Source of the DNA: Mangrovibacter yixingensis
GTDB taxonomy: Bacteria > Pseudomonadota > Gammaproteobacteria > Enterobacterales > Enterobacteriaceae
Assembly: GCF_020523985.1 (NCBI RefSeq)
Contig: NZ_JAIVKM010000001.1
Coordinates: 1,488,001 to 1,552,000, forward strand
DNA length: 64,000 nucleotides
Direction: 5' to 3'
A model generated the notes under the pieces. The model ran no database searches. It was not told the origin of the DNA and worked only from the letters and a program-made list of their open reading frames with translations. The translations under genes were made by a program, and so were the position numbers. Below, piece after piece: positions 36,980 through 46,456 of the stretch (position 1 is the first letter of the stretch; each line of letters opens with the position of its first letter).

Positions 36980-38161
36980 TTGTTCAGACGTAAAGTATGT
37001 AAGGCATTTGACTTGCGCTTCGAGCGAACCCGCCAGCACGCCATAATTATGAGTGCCAACTGGTTTCTTTGGGTTAACTTATTGTTTAGCATTGTTATTT
37101 TGGTTCGCTATTACTTCAATCCTAGGGTCACTCTTGCGATTCCTGCCGGGCATGCAGACTTTACACATTTACCGTTATTTGCGGTCATGATTATCACTGC
37201 TGCTGTGTTGTACATTCTGAGATACTCACCGGACAGGCTCTCCCGCAAAATATGGACAATGTTACGTGCGACTATGCTGGTACTGAGCCTGAACTGGTGT
37301 CTGGTGCTGTTTTTGCTATTTGCCAGTGGCGGCCGGCCTGTTATTTTCGCTCTTGCCTCAATTTTATTGTTAACCGGGCTGATAGCGCTTTATGTTGATA
37401 CTGTGGCGTGGTTTTTTTTCAGTGTGCCACTTCAGTTTGCCATTATTGCTACCAGCCTGGTATTCACCAGCTATATCACTGTCGTGAATGTGTTGGCTTA
37501 TATTGCGCTGGCCTTACTGGTTGAGTCGGCCAGGCGAATGCTCAATTCGTGGTTTGTGCTGGCTATTCACCGGGAACAAGAGAATAACGATTTAATTCAG
37601 CGCCTGGAGATTCAGGCCAACTGTGATCCTCTTACCGGGTTAGCTAACAGAAGGTCCTTTCAGGTTGTGTTGGATAAAACCGTACAACGCGCTTCTTTTC
37701 AGCCGCGTGAAAGCGCTTTTTCTATGCTCATGATCGATGTCGATAAGTTCAAAAACTATAACGATTTTTATGGGCACCAGGCTGGTGATTCGTGCCTGAT
37801 TCAGGTTGCTGAATCCATAGAAAGCGCAGTGCGAGCTAATCTTGATTTAGTAGGACGGTTTGGTGGTGAGGAGTTTATTGTGTTACTTCCTCAGGCCTCA
37901 GCAGCTGAAGCGAAAGAGATTGCAAAGCGCATTCTAAGTGCGTTAAGTATGAGAAGTATTGAACACAAGGCTTCAGATGTTGCCACTAAAGTCACGGTGA
38001 GTATCGGTATTGCTGAATGGTCTGGTGGGCTAAATGCAAGCCAGCTGATTTCCCGCGCAGACAGTGCGCTTTATTACGCTAAGAACAGTGGACGGAACCA
38101 GTACCAGGTATTTCACCCAGGGACAGGGCAGCCAACAGAAAAAACAGTTCAGCAAGCATAG
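36980..38161 (+). CDS. Membrane-bound GGEEF diguanylate cyclase
   Basis: 393 aa if it begins at the TTG at 36980, which has AGGA with a 7-nt spacer; an ATG at 37049 would give 370 aa but has no visible ribosome-binding site. The N-terminal half holds about five or six hydrophobic segments of unrecognised type. A short linker leads to a GGDEF domain: DPLTGLANRRSF, MIDVDKFKNYNDFYGHQAGD, and the active site RFGGEEF (295-299 for GGEEF). I see no RxxD inhibitory site before it, so product feedback may be lost. It should synthesise c-di-GMP. It occupies the place of dgcM next to zntB in E. coli but has a different, membrane N-terminus. Confidence 0.82.
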   Translation: MFRRKVCKAFDLRFERTRQHAIIMSANWFLWVNLLFSIVILVRYYFNPRVTLAIPAGHADFTHLPLFAVMIITAAVLYILRYSPDRLSRKIWTMLRATMLVLSLNWCLVLFLLFASGGRPVIFALASILLLTGLIALYVDTVAWFFFSVPLQFAIIATSLVFTSYITVVNVLAYIALALLVESARRMLNSWFVLAIHREQENNDLIQRLEIQANCDPLTGLANRRSFQVVLDKTVQRASFQPRESAFSMLMIDVDKFKNYNDFYGHQAGDSCLIQVAESIESAVRANLDLVGRFGGEEFIVLLPQASAAEAKEIAKRILSALSMRSIEHKASDVATKVTVSIGIAEWSGGLNASQLISRADSALYYAKNSGRNQYQVFHPGTGQPTEKTVQQA

Positions 38162-38507
38162 TGCTTAAAAAAGCAGAGCATTTAGTGTGCCCTGCTGTTA
38201 TCGCTGTTATTGTTCTCAGGAATTGATAAATTACGCTCCGCCGAACTGGTGCGCAATATATAACCAACCCGTTCAATATCCTCTTTCTTCTTATTTTTAT
38301 CTCCCTGTTATCACCTTCCCGTATTAATGCCCTGCACAAAATTCATGTCAAAAAGACGTAAAAACCTCAGAATATAAAAATCATTACTTGTTATATACAT
38401 TGCTCTCTATATCAAAAAACCTGCGTCTGCTGAACATACCTGTGGAGAACCGGGGCATAAATATTGATATACTGGTTATATTATAAATATCATCGCAACG
38501 GTACCAA
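38162..38507. other. 346-bp gap before the unknown 114-aa gene
   Basis: No ORF with a start signal is seen. The right half is AT-rich and contains TATATT/TATAAA words at about 38478-38490 that could be a promoter for the gene at 38508. I looked for the small RNA mcaS, which is found in this part of the E. coli map, and did not find it. Confidence 0.35.
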
Positions 38508-38852
38508 ATGACTGATAACCGGACACATCACCCACGAGTCAACCTGCGGCTCTCGCGCTCTGTCAGTAACGCCATTCTTGGTGACATTAAGGCTTTATTA
38601 CCTAATGAAGGGATTCATATTTTTATTAATGAACTCGATGACGAAAATTATGCCACACTGGAATGCAACCAAAATGACACACTTGCTGCGTTGTTAGTGC
38701 CAATTATTGTGGTGTGGCGGCAGTTGGGCTATATCGGCAGTATTGTGTGGCACAGTGGTAAAATCAACCGTGATGTTACCACTGCAACACAATTTCAACT
38801 GCTTAGTTTGATGAAAACGCCGTTGCCATTATTCGTTATCCGCGAAGCCTGA
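38508..38852 (+). CDS. Hypothetical protein, 114 aa
   Basis: I do not recognise this protein. It has no signal peptide. It begins with a basic stretch (HHPRVNLRLSRSVSNAILGDIKALL), then an acidic stretch (NELDDENYATLECNQNDT), one hydrophobic segment (about 59-70, LAALLVPIIVVW) too short and mixed to be a confident membrane helix, and a soluble end. It could be a small DNA-binding or regulatory protein; that is only a guess. The ribosome-binding site is weak. It is convergent with the mechanosensitive channel gene with a 13-bp gap and lies downstream of the diguanylate cyclase by 346 bp. Confidence 0.6.
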   Translation: MTDNRTHHPRVNLRLSRSVSNAILGDIKALLPNEGIHIFINELDDENYATLECNQNDTLAALLVPIIVVWRQLGYIGSIVWHSGKINRDVTTATQFQLLSLMKTPLPLFVIREA

Positions 38853-38865
38853 CCCAAGGTTATGG

Positions 38866-40113
38866 TTATATACGCACGGATTTACCCAGATTGCGCATAT
38901 CATTACCGGTAGGTGATTGATGCACGCGTAAACCGAATTCACCAATTACTGCATAAATGTGATCAAAAATATCTGACTGAATAGCTTCGTACTCGAGCCA
39001 GGCAACTGTATTGGTGAATGCGTAAATTTCCAGGGGTAAACCATCCACACCCGGAGATAGCTGGCGGACCATGGTTGTCATGTTATGGTGAATTTTGGGG
39101 TGCTGGTTGAGATACGCGGTCAAATAGGCACGAAATGTCCCGACATTTGTCATTTGCCGTACATTCAGTGCTGAGCCGGATTCCTGGTCATGTTCGCGGT
39201 TCCAGGCAGACAGTTCGTCTTTTTTTTGTGCCAGGTATGGCGTCAAAATACGCGACTGCTGCAAGTGCGCCAGTTCATCCTCTGAGAGGAAATGTATGCT
39301 GGTGGTATCTATGTTGATACTGCGCTTAATACGCCGCCCGCCTGATTCAGACATCCCTTGCCAGTTTTTAAAGGCATCAGAGACCAGAGCGTAAGTTGGG
39401 ATTGTGGTTATTGTGTTATCCCAGTTTCTTACCTTAACGGTTGTCAGCCCTATGTCAGTCACTGCACCATCAGCGCCATATTTCGGCATTTCCAGCCAGT
39501 CACCCTGGTTTAGCATGCGGTTAGCTGAAAGCTGAATCCCTGCCACCAGGCCAAGAATTGGGTCTTTAAAAACTAACATTAATACCGCAGCCATGGCACC
39601 CAGGCCGCTAATCAATATTGCTGGTGATTTCCCGATTAATACCGAGATCATCATAATGCCAATAACAATGGCACCCAGCAGTTTCATACTCTGGATAATC
39701 CCTTTGAGCGGCAGATTTCCAGCAAATGGCAGCTTGCGAGAAACCACGAAAGAGACATCCATGAGTGAGAAAAATGCCAACAACCCATACAGCATTACCC
39801 ACAATTGAGCAGCGGCGAGCAAGAAAATGCTGGCATCGCTCCCCTGCTCCAGCCAGAGCAAAGTCTGGATATGCACAATAATGCCCTGGAGAACAAAAGC
39901 GAGCCGGTGAAAGAGGTGGTGCTGAGTAATAACTTGTAGCCAGAGCTTGTTACTGCTCCTGGCGCGCTTTTCAAAGGCACGCAATACAAGGCTGTGTAAC
40001 ACGAAGTGAACCACTACAGCGGTTAAAAAAATGATCGCCAATACTGCAGCCAGAGCCATTGAATTATTTAAATTAATGCCGTAACGCCCGGCAAAATGCA
40101 TGAGTTCCTGCAT
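38866..40113 (-). CDS. ybdG: Mechanosensitive channel, YbdG (MscM) type
   Basis: 415 aa, the length of E. coli YbdG, which contributes to miniconductance mechanosensitive activity under osmotic downshock. It has about five N-terminal membrane helices, then the MscS-family pore helix and beta domain: [75 protein letters not shown], and the C-terminal [27 protein letters not shown]. Matching is strong throughout. In E. coli this gene is elsewhere; near mppA there is instead another MscS paralogue, ynaI. Confidence 0.9.
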   Translation of the reverse strand: MQELMHFAGRYGINLNNSMALAAVLAIIFLTAVVVHFVLHSLVLRAFEKRARSSNKLWLQVITQHHLFHRLAFVLQGIIVHIQTLLWLEQGSDASIFLLAAAQLWVMLYGLLAFFSLMDVSFVVSRKLPFAGNLPLKGIIQSMKLLGAIVIGIMMISVLIGKSPAILISGLGAMAAVLMLVFKDPILGLVAGIQLSANRMLNQGDWLEMPKYGADGAVTDIGLTTVKVRNWDNTITTIPTYALVSDAFKNWQGMSESGGRRIKRSINIDTTSIHFLSEDELAHLQQSRILTPYLAQKKDELSAWNREHDQESGSALNVRQMTNVGTFRAYLTAYLNQHPKIHHNMTTMVRQLSPGVDGLPLEIYAFTNTVAWLEYEAIQSDIFDHIYAVIGEFGLRVHQSPTGNDMRNLGKSVRI

Positions 40114-40432
40114 ACAATCTCCTTTTTATTCAGGCGCTATCTTGCCTTCACTCAATCCCAGGTGCAATGGCCGTCGCGAACAGGATGGATGAACCTTAAT
40201 AAAACTCGGTAAATATAGGAAAACAGGAAAGATTGCAGGCGGTAAAGAAGAGAGGAGATTTGCCCCTCCGGCGCTTATCTCCGGCACTCACAGAAGTGGT
40301 GTTAGCTCTTTGGGGGCAAAACGATAATAAGATATCAGATAAATCTGATCAACACTCAGTTGGGCAAAAATTGCACGTCATCACAAATTATGGCGAAATC
40401 CTGGCCCAACTCTATCTGGTGCACACACCGCG
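40114..40432. other. 319-bp gap between mppA and ybdG with a long dyad
   Basis: TTTGCCCC (40259-40266) and GGGGCAAA (40313-40320) bracket 46 nt that contain a nested CCGG-rich repeat (TCCGGC...CTCCGGC). The element could be an mppA 3' structure or a small RNA hairpin. The 67-codon ORF across this area lacks a start signal and is not called. Confidence 0.4.
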
Positions 40433-42052
40433 TTAATGCTTGATGATGTACATCGTCCTGCTGTATGCGACATCTTCGGGGTTATCTATTGGGTAACCTT
40501 TGACCCAGGGCTTAATCAAACGCCCATTTGTGTACTGGTAAATAGGAGCAATCGGTGCCTGTTCCGCGAGTATCTTTTCTGCCTCATCATAGTCTTTATT
40601 ACGGGCTACTTCGTTCGTTTCACTACCGGCCTGGGCAATAATTTTGTCATAGGCGCTTGAGCTGAAACGCGAAATATTCCCACTATTAGTTGATGTCAGA
40701 AGAGATAAAAATGTTGATGCTTCGTTGTAATCACCTATCCAGGATGCACGAATAACATCAAAGTTCCCACTACGACGGCTGTCCAGATAGGTTTTCCATT
40801 CCTGGTTTTTCAAAACCACTTCCGCACCCAGTGCTTTTCTCCACATGGATGCAATGGCAATAGCGATTTTTTGGTGGTTTTCTGAGGTATTGTAAAGGAG
40901 TGATAGTTTAAGCGGTTTTTCAGGCCCATAACCTGCTGCTTTCAGCAACATTTTTGCCTGCAAATCCCGTTCTTCCTGTGTCATCTCCTGGAATAAAGCG
41001 GGTTGTGGCGTGAACCCGTGGGTCACATCCGGTGTAAAGTGCCAGGCGGGTTTCTCCCCTGTACCCAAAACCTTGTTAGCAATAATATCGCGGTCAATAG
41101 CCAGGCTAAGTGCGACACGAACGCGTTGATCTGCTGTCGGCCCTTTTTGGGTATTAAATGCGTAATAGTATGTCCCTAACTGTGGTGGCGTATAAACTTG
41201 CCCGGGTATTGTATCCAGCAGCTTCTGGTACATGTTTTTAGGGAAAGACTCCGTGATATCAATACCGCCAGCCAGGTAGCGTTTAGTTGCTGAAGACTCC
41301 TGGTTAATTGGAATAAATGTCACTTTGGTGAGAACTGTTTTAGCGTTATCCCAATATTGCCTGTTCGGCGTCAGGACCAATTTTTCATTCACCACACGTG
41401 AATCCAGCACAAAAGCGCCATTGCCAACCAGATTGTCTGGGCGCGTCCAGTCATTACCATTCTTTTCGACATTCGCCTGCTTGACTGGGTAAAGCGCAAA
41501 ACTAGCCGTCAATAAAGGGAAAAACGGGACATTTTTATCAAGCTGGACTTGTAATGTTCTGTTATCAAGTGCACTTACCCCAAGCTTTTCCGGCGGCAAC
41601 TTACCTTCAATAATAGCCTGGGCATTTTCTATTCCAGCTAACGCCGCAAATGACGCAAACGGAGACGTTGTTTTCGGGTCAACCAAACGGCGCCAACTGT
41701 AGACAAAATCCTGCGCACTCACTGGGGAGCCATCTGACCAGCGAGCATCCGGCCTCAAGGTAAAAGTCCAGATACGGTTATTATTGGTCTGCCATTTTGT
41801 TGCGACGCCTGGGATCAACGCACCTGTTGCATCCTGATTAGTCAGCCCTTCAAATAAGTCACGAATAACTTGAATTTCAGGCAACCCAACAGCTTTGGCG
41901 GGGTCCAGTGAGGCGGGTTCATCTTTGATATGACGATTCAATTCCTGTTTGGCAGCAAGCTGCGTTCCGGGTGGCACCTCAGCGGCAAGTGCCACCGTTG
42001 TGGTACCACTGACAATAACCGCACTACAAAGCAATCGTGTAACAAGTTTCAT
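40433..42052 (-). CDS. mppA: Murein-tripeptide/oligopeptide-binding periplasmic protein MppA
   Basis: A 539-aa family-5 solute-binding protein. The signal peptide MKLVTRLLCSAVIVSGTTTVALA precedes AEVPPGTQLAAKQELNRHIKDEPASLDPAKAVGLPE, typical of OppA/MppA. Visible family blocks: DATGALIPGVATKW, RWSDGSPVSAQDFVYSWRRLVDP, and ASWIGDYNEASTFL. In E. coli, MppA binds L-Ala-gamma-D-Glu-meso-DAP and feeds it to the Opp permease. The frame is open to 42130, but the ATG at 42052 begins the signal peptide. It is next to mpaA and ycjG, which process the same peptide. No permease genes are adjacent, as expected. Confidence 0.9.
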   Translation of the reverse strand: MKLVTRLLCSAVIVSGTTTVALAAEVPPGTQLAAKQELNRHIKDEPASLDPAKAVGLPEIQVIRDLFEGLTNQDATGALIPGVATKWQTNNNRIWTFTLRPDARWSDGSPVSAQDFVYSWRRLVDPKTTSPFASFAALAGIENAQAIIEGKLPPEKLGVSALDNRTLQVQLDKNVPFFPLLTASFALYPVKQANVEKNGNDWTRPDNLVGNGAFVLDSRVVNEKLVLTPNRQYWDNAKTVLTKVTFIPINQESSATKRYLAGGIDITESFPKNMYQKLLDTIPGQVYTPPQLGTYYYAFNTQKGPTADQRVRVALSLAIDRDIIANKVLGTGEKPAWHFTPDVTHGFTPQPALFQEMTQEERDLQAKMLLKAAGYGPEKPLKLSLLYNTSENHQKIAIAIASMWRKALGAEVVLKNQEWKTYLDSRRSGNFDVIRASWIGDYNEASTFLSLLTSTNSGNISRFSSSAYDKIIAQAGSETNEVARNKDYDEAEKILAEQAPIAPIYQYTNGRLIKPWVKGYPIDNPEDVAYSRTMYIIKH

Positions 42053-42240
42053 GTGGCAGCCCTGATTAAATTTGTTCCCGCTCGAGTTGGCGCTTTTGAT
42101 AATTATTTGTTTTGACGGGAGGAATTGCAAATATTCTGCAATACTTTGTTATCTATTTTGAGTTGAGTGGCACACACACTCGCCTGGGCAGGCGAAACGG
42201 CTTCGTTTCTCCACAGGTGATGCTAACAACAAGGTGATTT

Positions 42241-42948
42241 ATGCCCTTATCACGTTCGAGACCATTACGAGGTAATTTTCAAAACGCGCCATTGCAGTAT
42301 GGAACCAGTTTTAGTGGCGCTCCACTACTCTGGTTCCCGGCAACAGAAATGCAGCCTTCAACAGGGTTAATTATTGCTGGCACACACGGTGACGAAAGTG
42401 CCAGTATTGTCGCGCTTTCTTGTGCGCTTCGCACACTTGACGAATCACAGCGTCGGCATCATGTCATTCTTTGTGTTAATCCCGATGGCTGCCAAAGTGG
42501 CATACGTGCTAATTTTCGCGGCGTAGATTTAAACCGCAATTTCCCAGCAGCGAATTGGAAACCAGGCGAAACGGTGTACCGGTGGAACACACAGGCTCCA
42601 GTACGTGACGTGAAACTCTCGGCCGGGGAATTTTCTGGCTCAGAGCCTGAAACATCGGCACTTTGCCAATTAATCACCCGAATAAAACCTGCCTGGGTGG
42701 TCTCTTTTCATGAGCCATTGGCCTGTATTGAGGACCCTTACCGCTCTGTGCTGGGGCAATGGTTGGCAAAAACGTTGACATTACCACTGGTAACCAGTGT
42801 GGGATACGCCACACCGGGTTCATTTGGGAGTTGGTGCAAAGATAACAATCTGCCATGTATTACAGCAGAGTTACCCCCTGTCTCCGCTGATTCAGCCTGT
42901 GAGCGCTACCTGGAGGGAATTATCAGCCTGCTTGAGTACTCGGATTAG
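42241..42948 (+). CDS. mpaA: Murein peptide amidase A (MpaA)
   Basis: A 235-aa M14-family zinc carboxypeptidase-like enzyme that cleaves the gamma-D-Glu-meso-DAP bond in murein tripeptide, in the cytoplasm. Zinc ligands fit the family: IAGTHGDESA (His and Glu), RGVDLNRNFPA (Arg and Asn for substrate), and VVSFHEPLACI (third His). The C-terminal catalytic Glu is in CITAELPP. No signal peptide. Stop codon overlaps that of the convergent ycjG (TTAG). Confidence 0.9.
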   Translation: MPLSRSRPLRGNFQNAPLQYGTSFSGAPLLWFPATEMQPSTGLIIAGTHGDESASIVALSCALRTLDESQRRHHVILCVNPDGCQSGIRANFRGVDLNRNFPAANWKPGETVYRWNTQAPVRDVKLSAGEFSGSEPETSALCQLITRIKPAWVVSFHEPLACIEDPYRSVLGQWLAKTLTLPLVTSVGYATPGSFGSWCKDNNLPCITAELPPVSADSACERYLEGIISLLEYSD

Positions 42949-43910
42949 AGATGCAGCATGCCTGGTGTAAAGTTGAGACCAGGCTCAACATCTACAGCCA
43001 GCCAGGATGGGCCATCCAAATCAAGAAAACGTGCAGCCGGGGTTAGCGGCAAGGCGGCGGTAATAGCTCGGGATGTACACAGCATACAACCTAACATTAT
43101 CTCGAAACCTGCGGAAATAGCCGCCTGCTGCAATGCCAGCGCTTCTGTCAGCCCTCCGGCTTTATCGAGCTTAATATTCACCATCTCGTAACGGTGTAAC
43201 AACTCGCCGAGTTGGGACCGTGTGTGGCAGGATTCATCTGCACAAATGGGTAAAGGATGGACGAAATGCGCCAGTGCAGAATCTTCAGCGGCTGGCAAGG
43301 GTTGTTCCAGCATCGCTACATTGAGATCTGCCAGTAGCTGACAACGTGCGGCCAGCCCTTCGACATGCCATGATTCGTTGGCATCGACAATCAGTGTTGC
43401 TTCCGGTACAGCAGTTCGAATCGCAACCATGCGTTCAGTTATCAGTCGATCATCAAGCTTTATTTTTAGTAAATGTGCTCCACCCAACCACAGCCTCCTG
43501 GCCGCTTGAGCCATTCTTTCCGGGGTATCGATAACCACGGTCTGGGCCATCACGACACTCTCGGGTAGCGGTGTGCGCAAATATTGAGGCAGCGTTAGCC
43601 CTGCCAGGCAGGCCTCGAGGTTCCATAATGCACAATCAACAGCATTGCGCGCAGCTCCAGGAGGCAATGCCACTTGTAGTTCATGGCGGCTCAGGCCTTG
43701 CTGTAATGCAGGTATAACCGTTGTTATCTGAGCCATCACGGAAGCTGCCGTTTCGCCATAGCGCAAATAAGGTGTACATTCCCCTACAGCCTTTATTCCG
43801 GCATCTTCGATTTCGACCACCACCACAATAGCTTGCTCGCGAGTGCCACGTGCAATAGTGAACGGTGTATTGAGTGGCCATGATTCCTCGTACACGCTGA
43901 CATTTCTCAT
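42945..43910 (-). CDS. ycjG: L-Ala-D/L-Glu epimerase
   Basis: A 321-aa enolase-superfamily enzyme of the muconate lactonizing subgroup that epimerises L-Ala-D-Glu from murein recycling to L-Ala-L-Glu. Catalytic and metal residues are visible: the KxK motif in LLKIKLD, Asp in IVDANESW, Glu in LEQPLP, Asp in CADESC, and the second catalytic Lys in VNIKLDKAGG. Length matches E. coli YcjG (321). It completes the mppA-mpaA-ycjG recycling set and is divergent from tpx. Confidence 0.92.
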   Translation of the reverse strand: MRNVSVYEESWPLNTPFTIARGTREQAIVVVVEIEDAGIKAVGECTPYLRYGETAASVMAQITTVIPALQQGLSRHELQVALPPGAARNAVDCALWNLEACLAGLTLPQYLRTPLPESVVMAQTVVIDTPERMAQAARRLWLGGAHLLKIKLDDRLITERMVAIRTAVPEATLIVDANESWHVEGLAARCQLLADLNVAMLEQPLPAAEDSALAHFVHPLPICADESCHTRSQLGELLHRYEMVNIKLDKAGGLTEALALQQAAISAGFEIMLGCMLCTSRAITAALPLTPAARFLDLDGPSWLAVDVEPGLNFTPGMLHL

Positions 43911-44131
43911 TACTGTTCATCCCTTTTGTGTTTAAAGCAGTATATACCTTCAACGATGGCGTACTTAACTGTTACCGGCTGAGTAACCTGGATGGCACCG
44001 ATGTTTATCTGCGGTCGATTCATTTTTTAGGCATCAAAATACATAGTATGTAAATAATTTTTTATATTCATTCGCCAGTAGTTGGCTTACACTAGTTTGA
44101 GCGTTAACAATATGAGAACAGGAAAATAACT

Positions 44132-44638
44132 ATGTCACAACTCGTTCATTTTCAGGGTAACCCGGTTGCCGTTAAAGGTCAGATTCCTCAGGCAGGTAGT
44201 GCTGCTGCGGCATTCACTCTGGTTGCTAAAGACCTTGCAGATATCTCCCTGAGCCATTATGCGGGCAAGCGTAAAGTTCTGAATATTTTCCCGAGCATTG
44301 ATACTGGTGTTTGTGCAGCCTCTGTTCGCAAATTCAACCAGTTGGCAACTGAAATGGATAACACTGTTGTGTTGTGTATTTCTGCTGACCTGCCGTTTGC
44401 TCAGTCTCGTTTCTGTGGTGCTGAAGGCCTCAGCAACGTCGTGACTCTTTCCACTCTGCGCCACCCTGAATTCCAGGATACTTATGGCGTAGGCATTGAT
44501 GATGGTGCGCTGAAAGGCCTGACTGCACGCGCAGTTGTTGTGATTAACGAGAAAGATGAAGTGATTTTCAGCCAACTGGTCAATGAAATCACTGAAGAAC
44601 CTGATTACGACGCAGCTCTGGCCGCACTCAAAGGCTGA
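44132..44638 (+). CDS. tpx: Thiol peroxidase
   Basis: 168 aa, the length of E. coli Tpx. It is an atypical 2-Cys peroxiredoxin that reduces lipid and other hydroperoxides using thioredoxin. The peroxidatic Cys61 is in [11 protein letters not shown] and the resolving Cys95 in [16 protein letters not shown] precedes the ATG. Codon use (CTG, CGT, GAA) is of the high-expression type. A bidirectional terminator separates it from tyrR. Confidence 0.96.
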   Translation: MSQLVHFQGNPVAVKGQIPQAGSAAAAFTLVAKDLADISLSHYAGKRKVLNIFPSIDTGVCAASVRKFNQLATEMDNTVVLCISADLPFAQSRFCGAEGLSNVVTLSTLRHPEFQDTYGVGIDDGALKGLTARAVVVINEKDEVIFSQLVNEITEEPDYDAALAALKG

Positions 44639-44656
44639 TTGTTTTATCTGTAATAG

Positions 44657-44690
44657 AAAAAGCCGGTTAGATTATAACCGGCTTTTTTTT
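44657..44690. terminator. Bidirectional terminator between tpx and tyrR
   Basis: AGCCGGTTA / TAACCGGCT (44661-44669 and 44675-44683) form a 9-bp stem with a 5-nt loop, flanked by A5 on the left and T8 on the right, so it works for both convergent genes. Confidence 0.92.
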
Positions 44691-44696
44691 ACCTAT

Positions 44697-46262
44697 TTAT
44701 TCTTCTGCTTTACGGCTACTCAGGCCATATTCCCTTAGCTTATTAGCAATAGCGGTATGTGACACACCCAGGCGCCTTGCCAGTTTACGTGTACTGGGGT
44801 AATTACGATAAAGCTGTACCAGCACTGCCCGTTCGAAGCGCCGTGTAATGTCATCCAGCGAACCTTCCATCACGTCATCCCCCACAGGCATGACACTGGC
44901 ATCCACATCCGGCAATAGAATATCCTGAGAGCGTAGTTCATATCCTTCAAGCTGGGTCAGCGCACGGTAAATCGCATTTTTTAACTGCCGCACATTACCC
45001 GGCCAGTTGTAACGGGAAAGCACAGAGCTTAATTCTGATGATAGCTTCGGGCGTGGCACCCCTTGTTCATCAGCAAACCGCGCAACAAACAACTCGGTGA
45101 GTGGCATGATGTCCTGCGGGCAATCACGCAAAGGAGGAAGATTGAGTGTAAGTACATTCAGCCGATAATAGAGATCTTCACGAAAGGCACCCTTTTGCAC
45201 TAATTCAACAAGGTTTTTCTGTGTGGCACAGATAACACGCACATCGACATGCACTTCTTGCTCATCACCAACACGGCGGAAAGTGCCATCGTTGAGAAAG
45301 CGCAACAGTTTTGCCTGCATACGTGGCGACATTTCACCAATCTCATCCAGCAGGACAGAACCGCCATTGGCCTGTTCGAAAAATCCTTTTTTCCCCTCCG
45401 TAGCGTTAGCGTAAGCCCCGGCAGCATGGCCAAATAGTTCACTTTCAACAGCATCTTCAGGAATTGAAGCACAGTTCAGCGCCAGGTAGGGTTTTTCTGC
45501 ACGGGGGCTTGCCATATGACAAGCTCTGGCAAACAAATCTTTACCTGTACCCGTTTCACCGACGATTAACAATGGAGCATTCAGGGCGGCAACTTTGCGC
45601 GCCAGGTCAACAACATGACGCATTGCACCACTCGCAGCAACAACCTGGCTAAAGGCTTCCACATTGTGGTTATTCAGATTCTGCAACTGCCGCCCCATAC
45701 GAATAGTTGACTGGAGCATGACAACTGCCCCACCTGGTACAGTTTCGCCACTGTCTTCTGCTTCAACTTGTACAGGCGTAATTTCCATCAGAAAATTTTG
45801 CCCGTTAATCACTACGTGTTCGGTATGTGATACAACGGGGCGGCTTTCCAGCCAGCGGACAAAATTAAAACCAGAAATCAGGCTGGCAGCGTTGTGATTT
45901 CTGAGTTTATCCGCATCTTGCCCAAACAATGCACAGCATGCCGGGTTAGCCATTTCCACTTTGCTTTTCATATCCAGCGATAATACGGGTTCAGGCAGAG
46001 CTTCCAGTAACGCGCTCAATGCCCGATGCTCCCGTTCTGTTGGCATCCAGGGTACTGTGCGTACATCAGATACGCCCGGAATACGGCGAATTTCCGCCAT
46101 CAAACTGCTGAACGTATCAAATGCCTGGGTGGAAAAATTGAGATAAATACGCCCGATGGGATCAATTTCAATGCCCCGTAAGTCGATGCCACGCAGCACC
46201 AGTAGATCGAGCAACTCACGCGTGAGCCCAAGGCGGTCTTCACAAAACACTTCAAGGCGCAT
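44697..46262 (-). CDS. tyrR: Transcriptional regulator TyrR
   Basis: 521 aa; E. coli TyrR has 513. It controls aromatic amino-acid synthesis and transport with Tyr, Phe and Trp as effectors. Domains: ACT (1-70), PAS (about 80-170), AAA+ with Walker A GETGTGKD (235-242) and Walker B LLDEIGE, and a C-terminal HTH (TRKLARRLGVSHTAIANKLREYG). The loop that contacts sigma-54 in true enhancer-binding proteins (GAFTGA) is degenerate here, AGAYANAT (residues 281-288), so it should act on sigma-70 promoters as in E. coli. The E. coli protein lacks this stretch, which explains most of the length difference. Confidence 0.94.
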   Translation of the reverse strand: MRLEVFCEDRLGLTRELLDLLVLRGIDLRGIEIDPIGRIYLNFSTQAFDTFSSLMAEIRRIPGVSDVRTVPWMPTEREHRALSALLEALPEPVLSLDMKSKVEMANPACCALFGQDADKLRNHNAASLISGFNFVRWLESRPVVSHTEHVVINGQNFLMEITPVQVEAEDSGETVPGGAVVMLQSTIRMGRQLQNLNNHNVEAFSQVVAASGAMRHVVDLARKVAALNAPLLIVGETGTGKDLFARACHMASPRAEKPYLALNCASIPEDAVESELFGHAAGAYANATEGKKGFFEQANGGSVLLDEIGEMSPRMQAKLLRFLNDGTFRRVGDEQEVHVDVRVICATQKNLVELVQKGAFREDLYYRLNVLTLNLPPLRDCPQDIMPLTELFVARFADEQGVPRPKLSSELSSVLSRYNWPGNVRQLKNAIYRALTQLEGYELRSQDILLPDVDASVMPVGDDVMEGSLDDITRRFERAVLVQLYRNYPSTRKLARRLGVSHTAIANKLREYGLSSRKAEE

Positions 46263-46456
46263 GGCGGGAACCTATATATCAGTCAAAAGAACAGACTGTG
46301 ATAATACTGCACTTCTGCGTTATCCAGAAGCTATCTGTCAACAAATATTGACAGTTAAACATTATCAATCAACCCGGATTGCAGCACAGGTAACTGCGTG
46401 AAAGGCATTATAAAAGGAACAACGTAACCGCACCGGCATAGGGTACGGCTACGTTA

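Noticed and set aside
38162-38507. Possible mcaS small RNA
   Set aside because: No match to the GCCGG-rich core or terminator as I recall it.
40233-40436. 67-codon ORF between mppA and ybdG
   Set aside because: No ribosome-binding site, runs through a strong inverted repeat, and the peptide has no family features.
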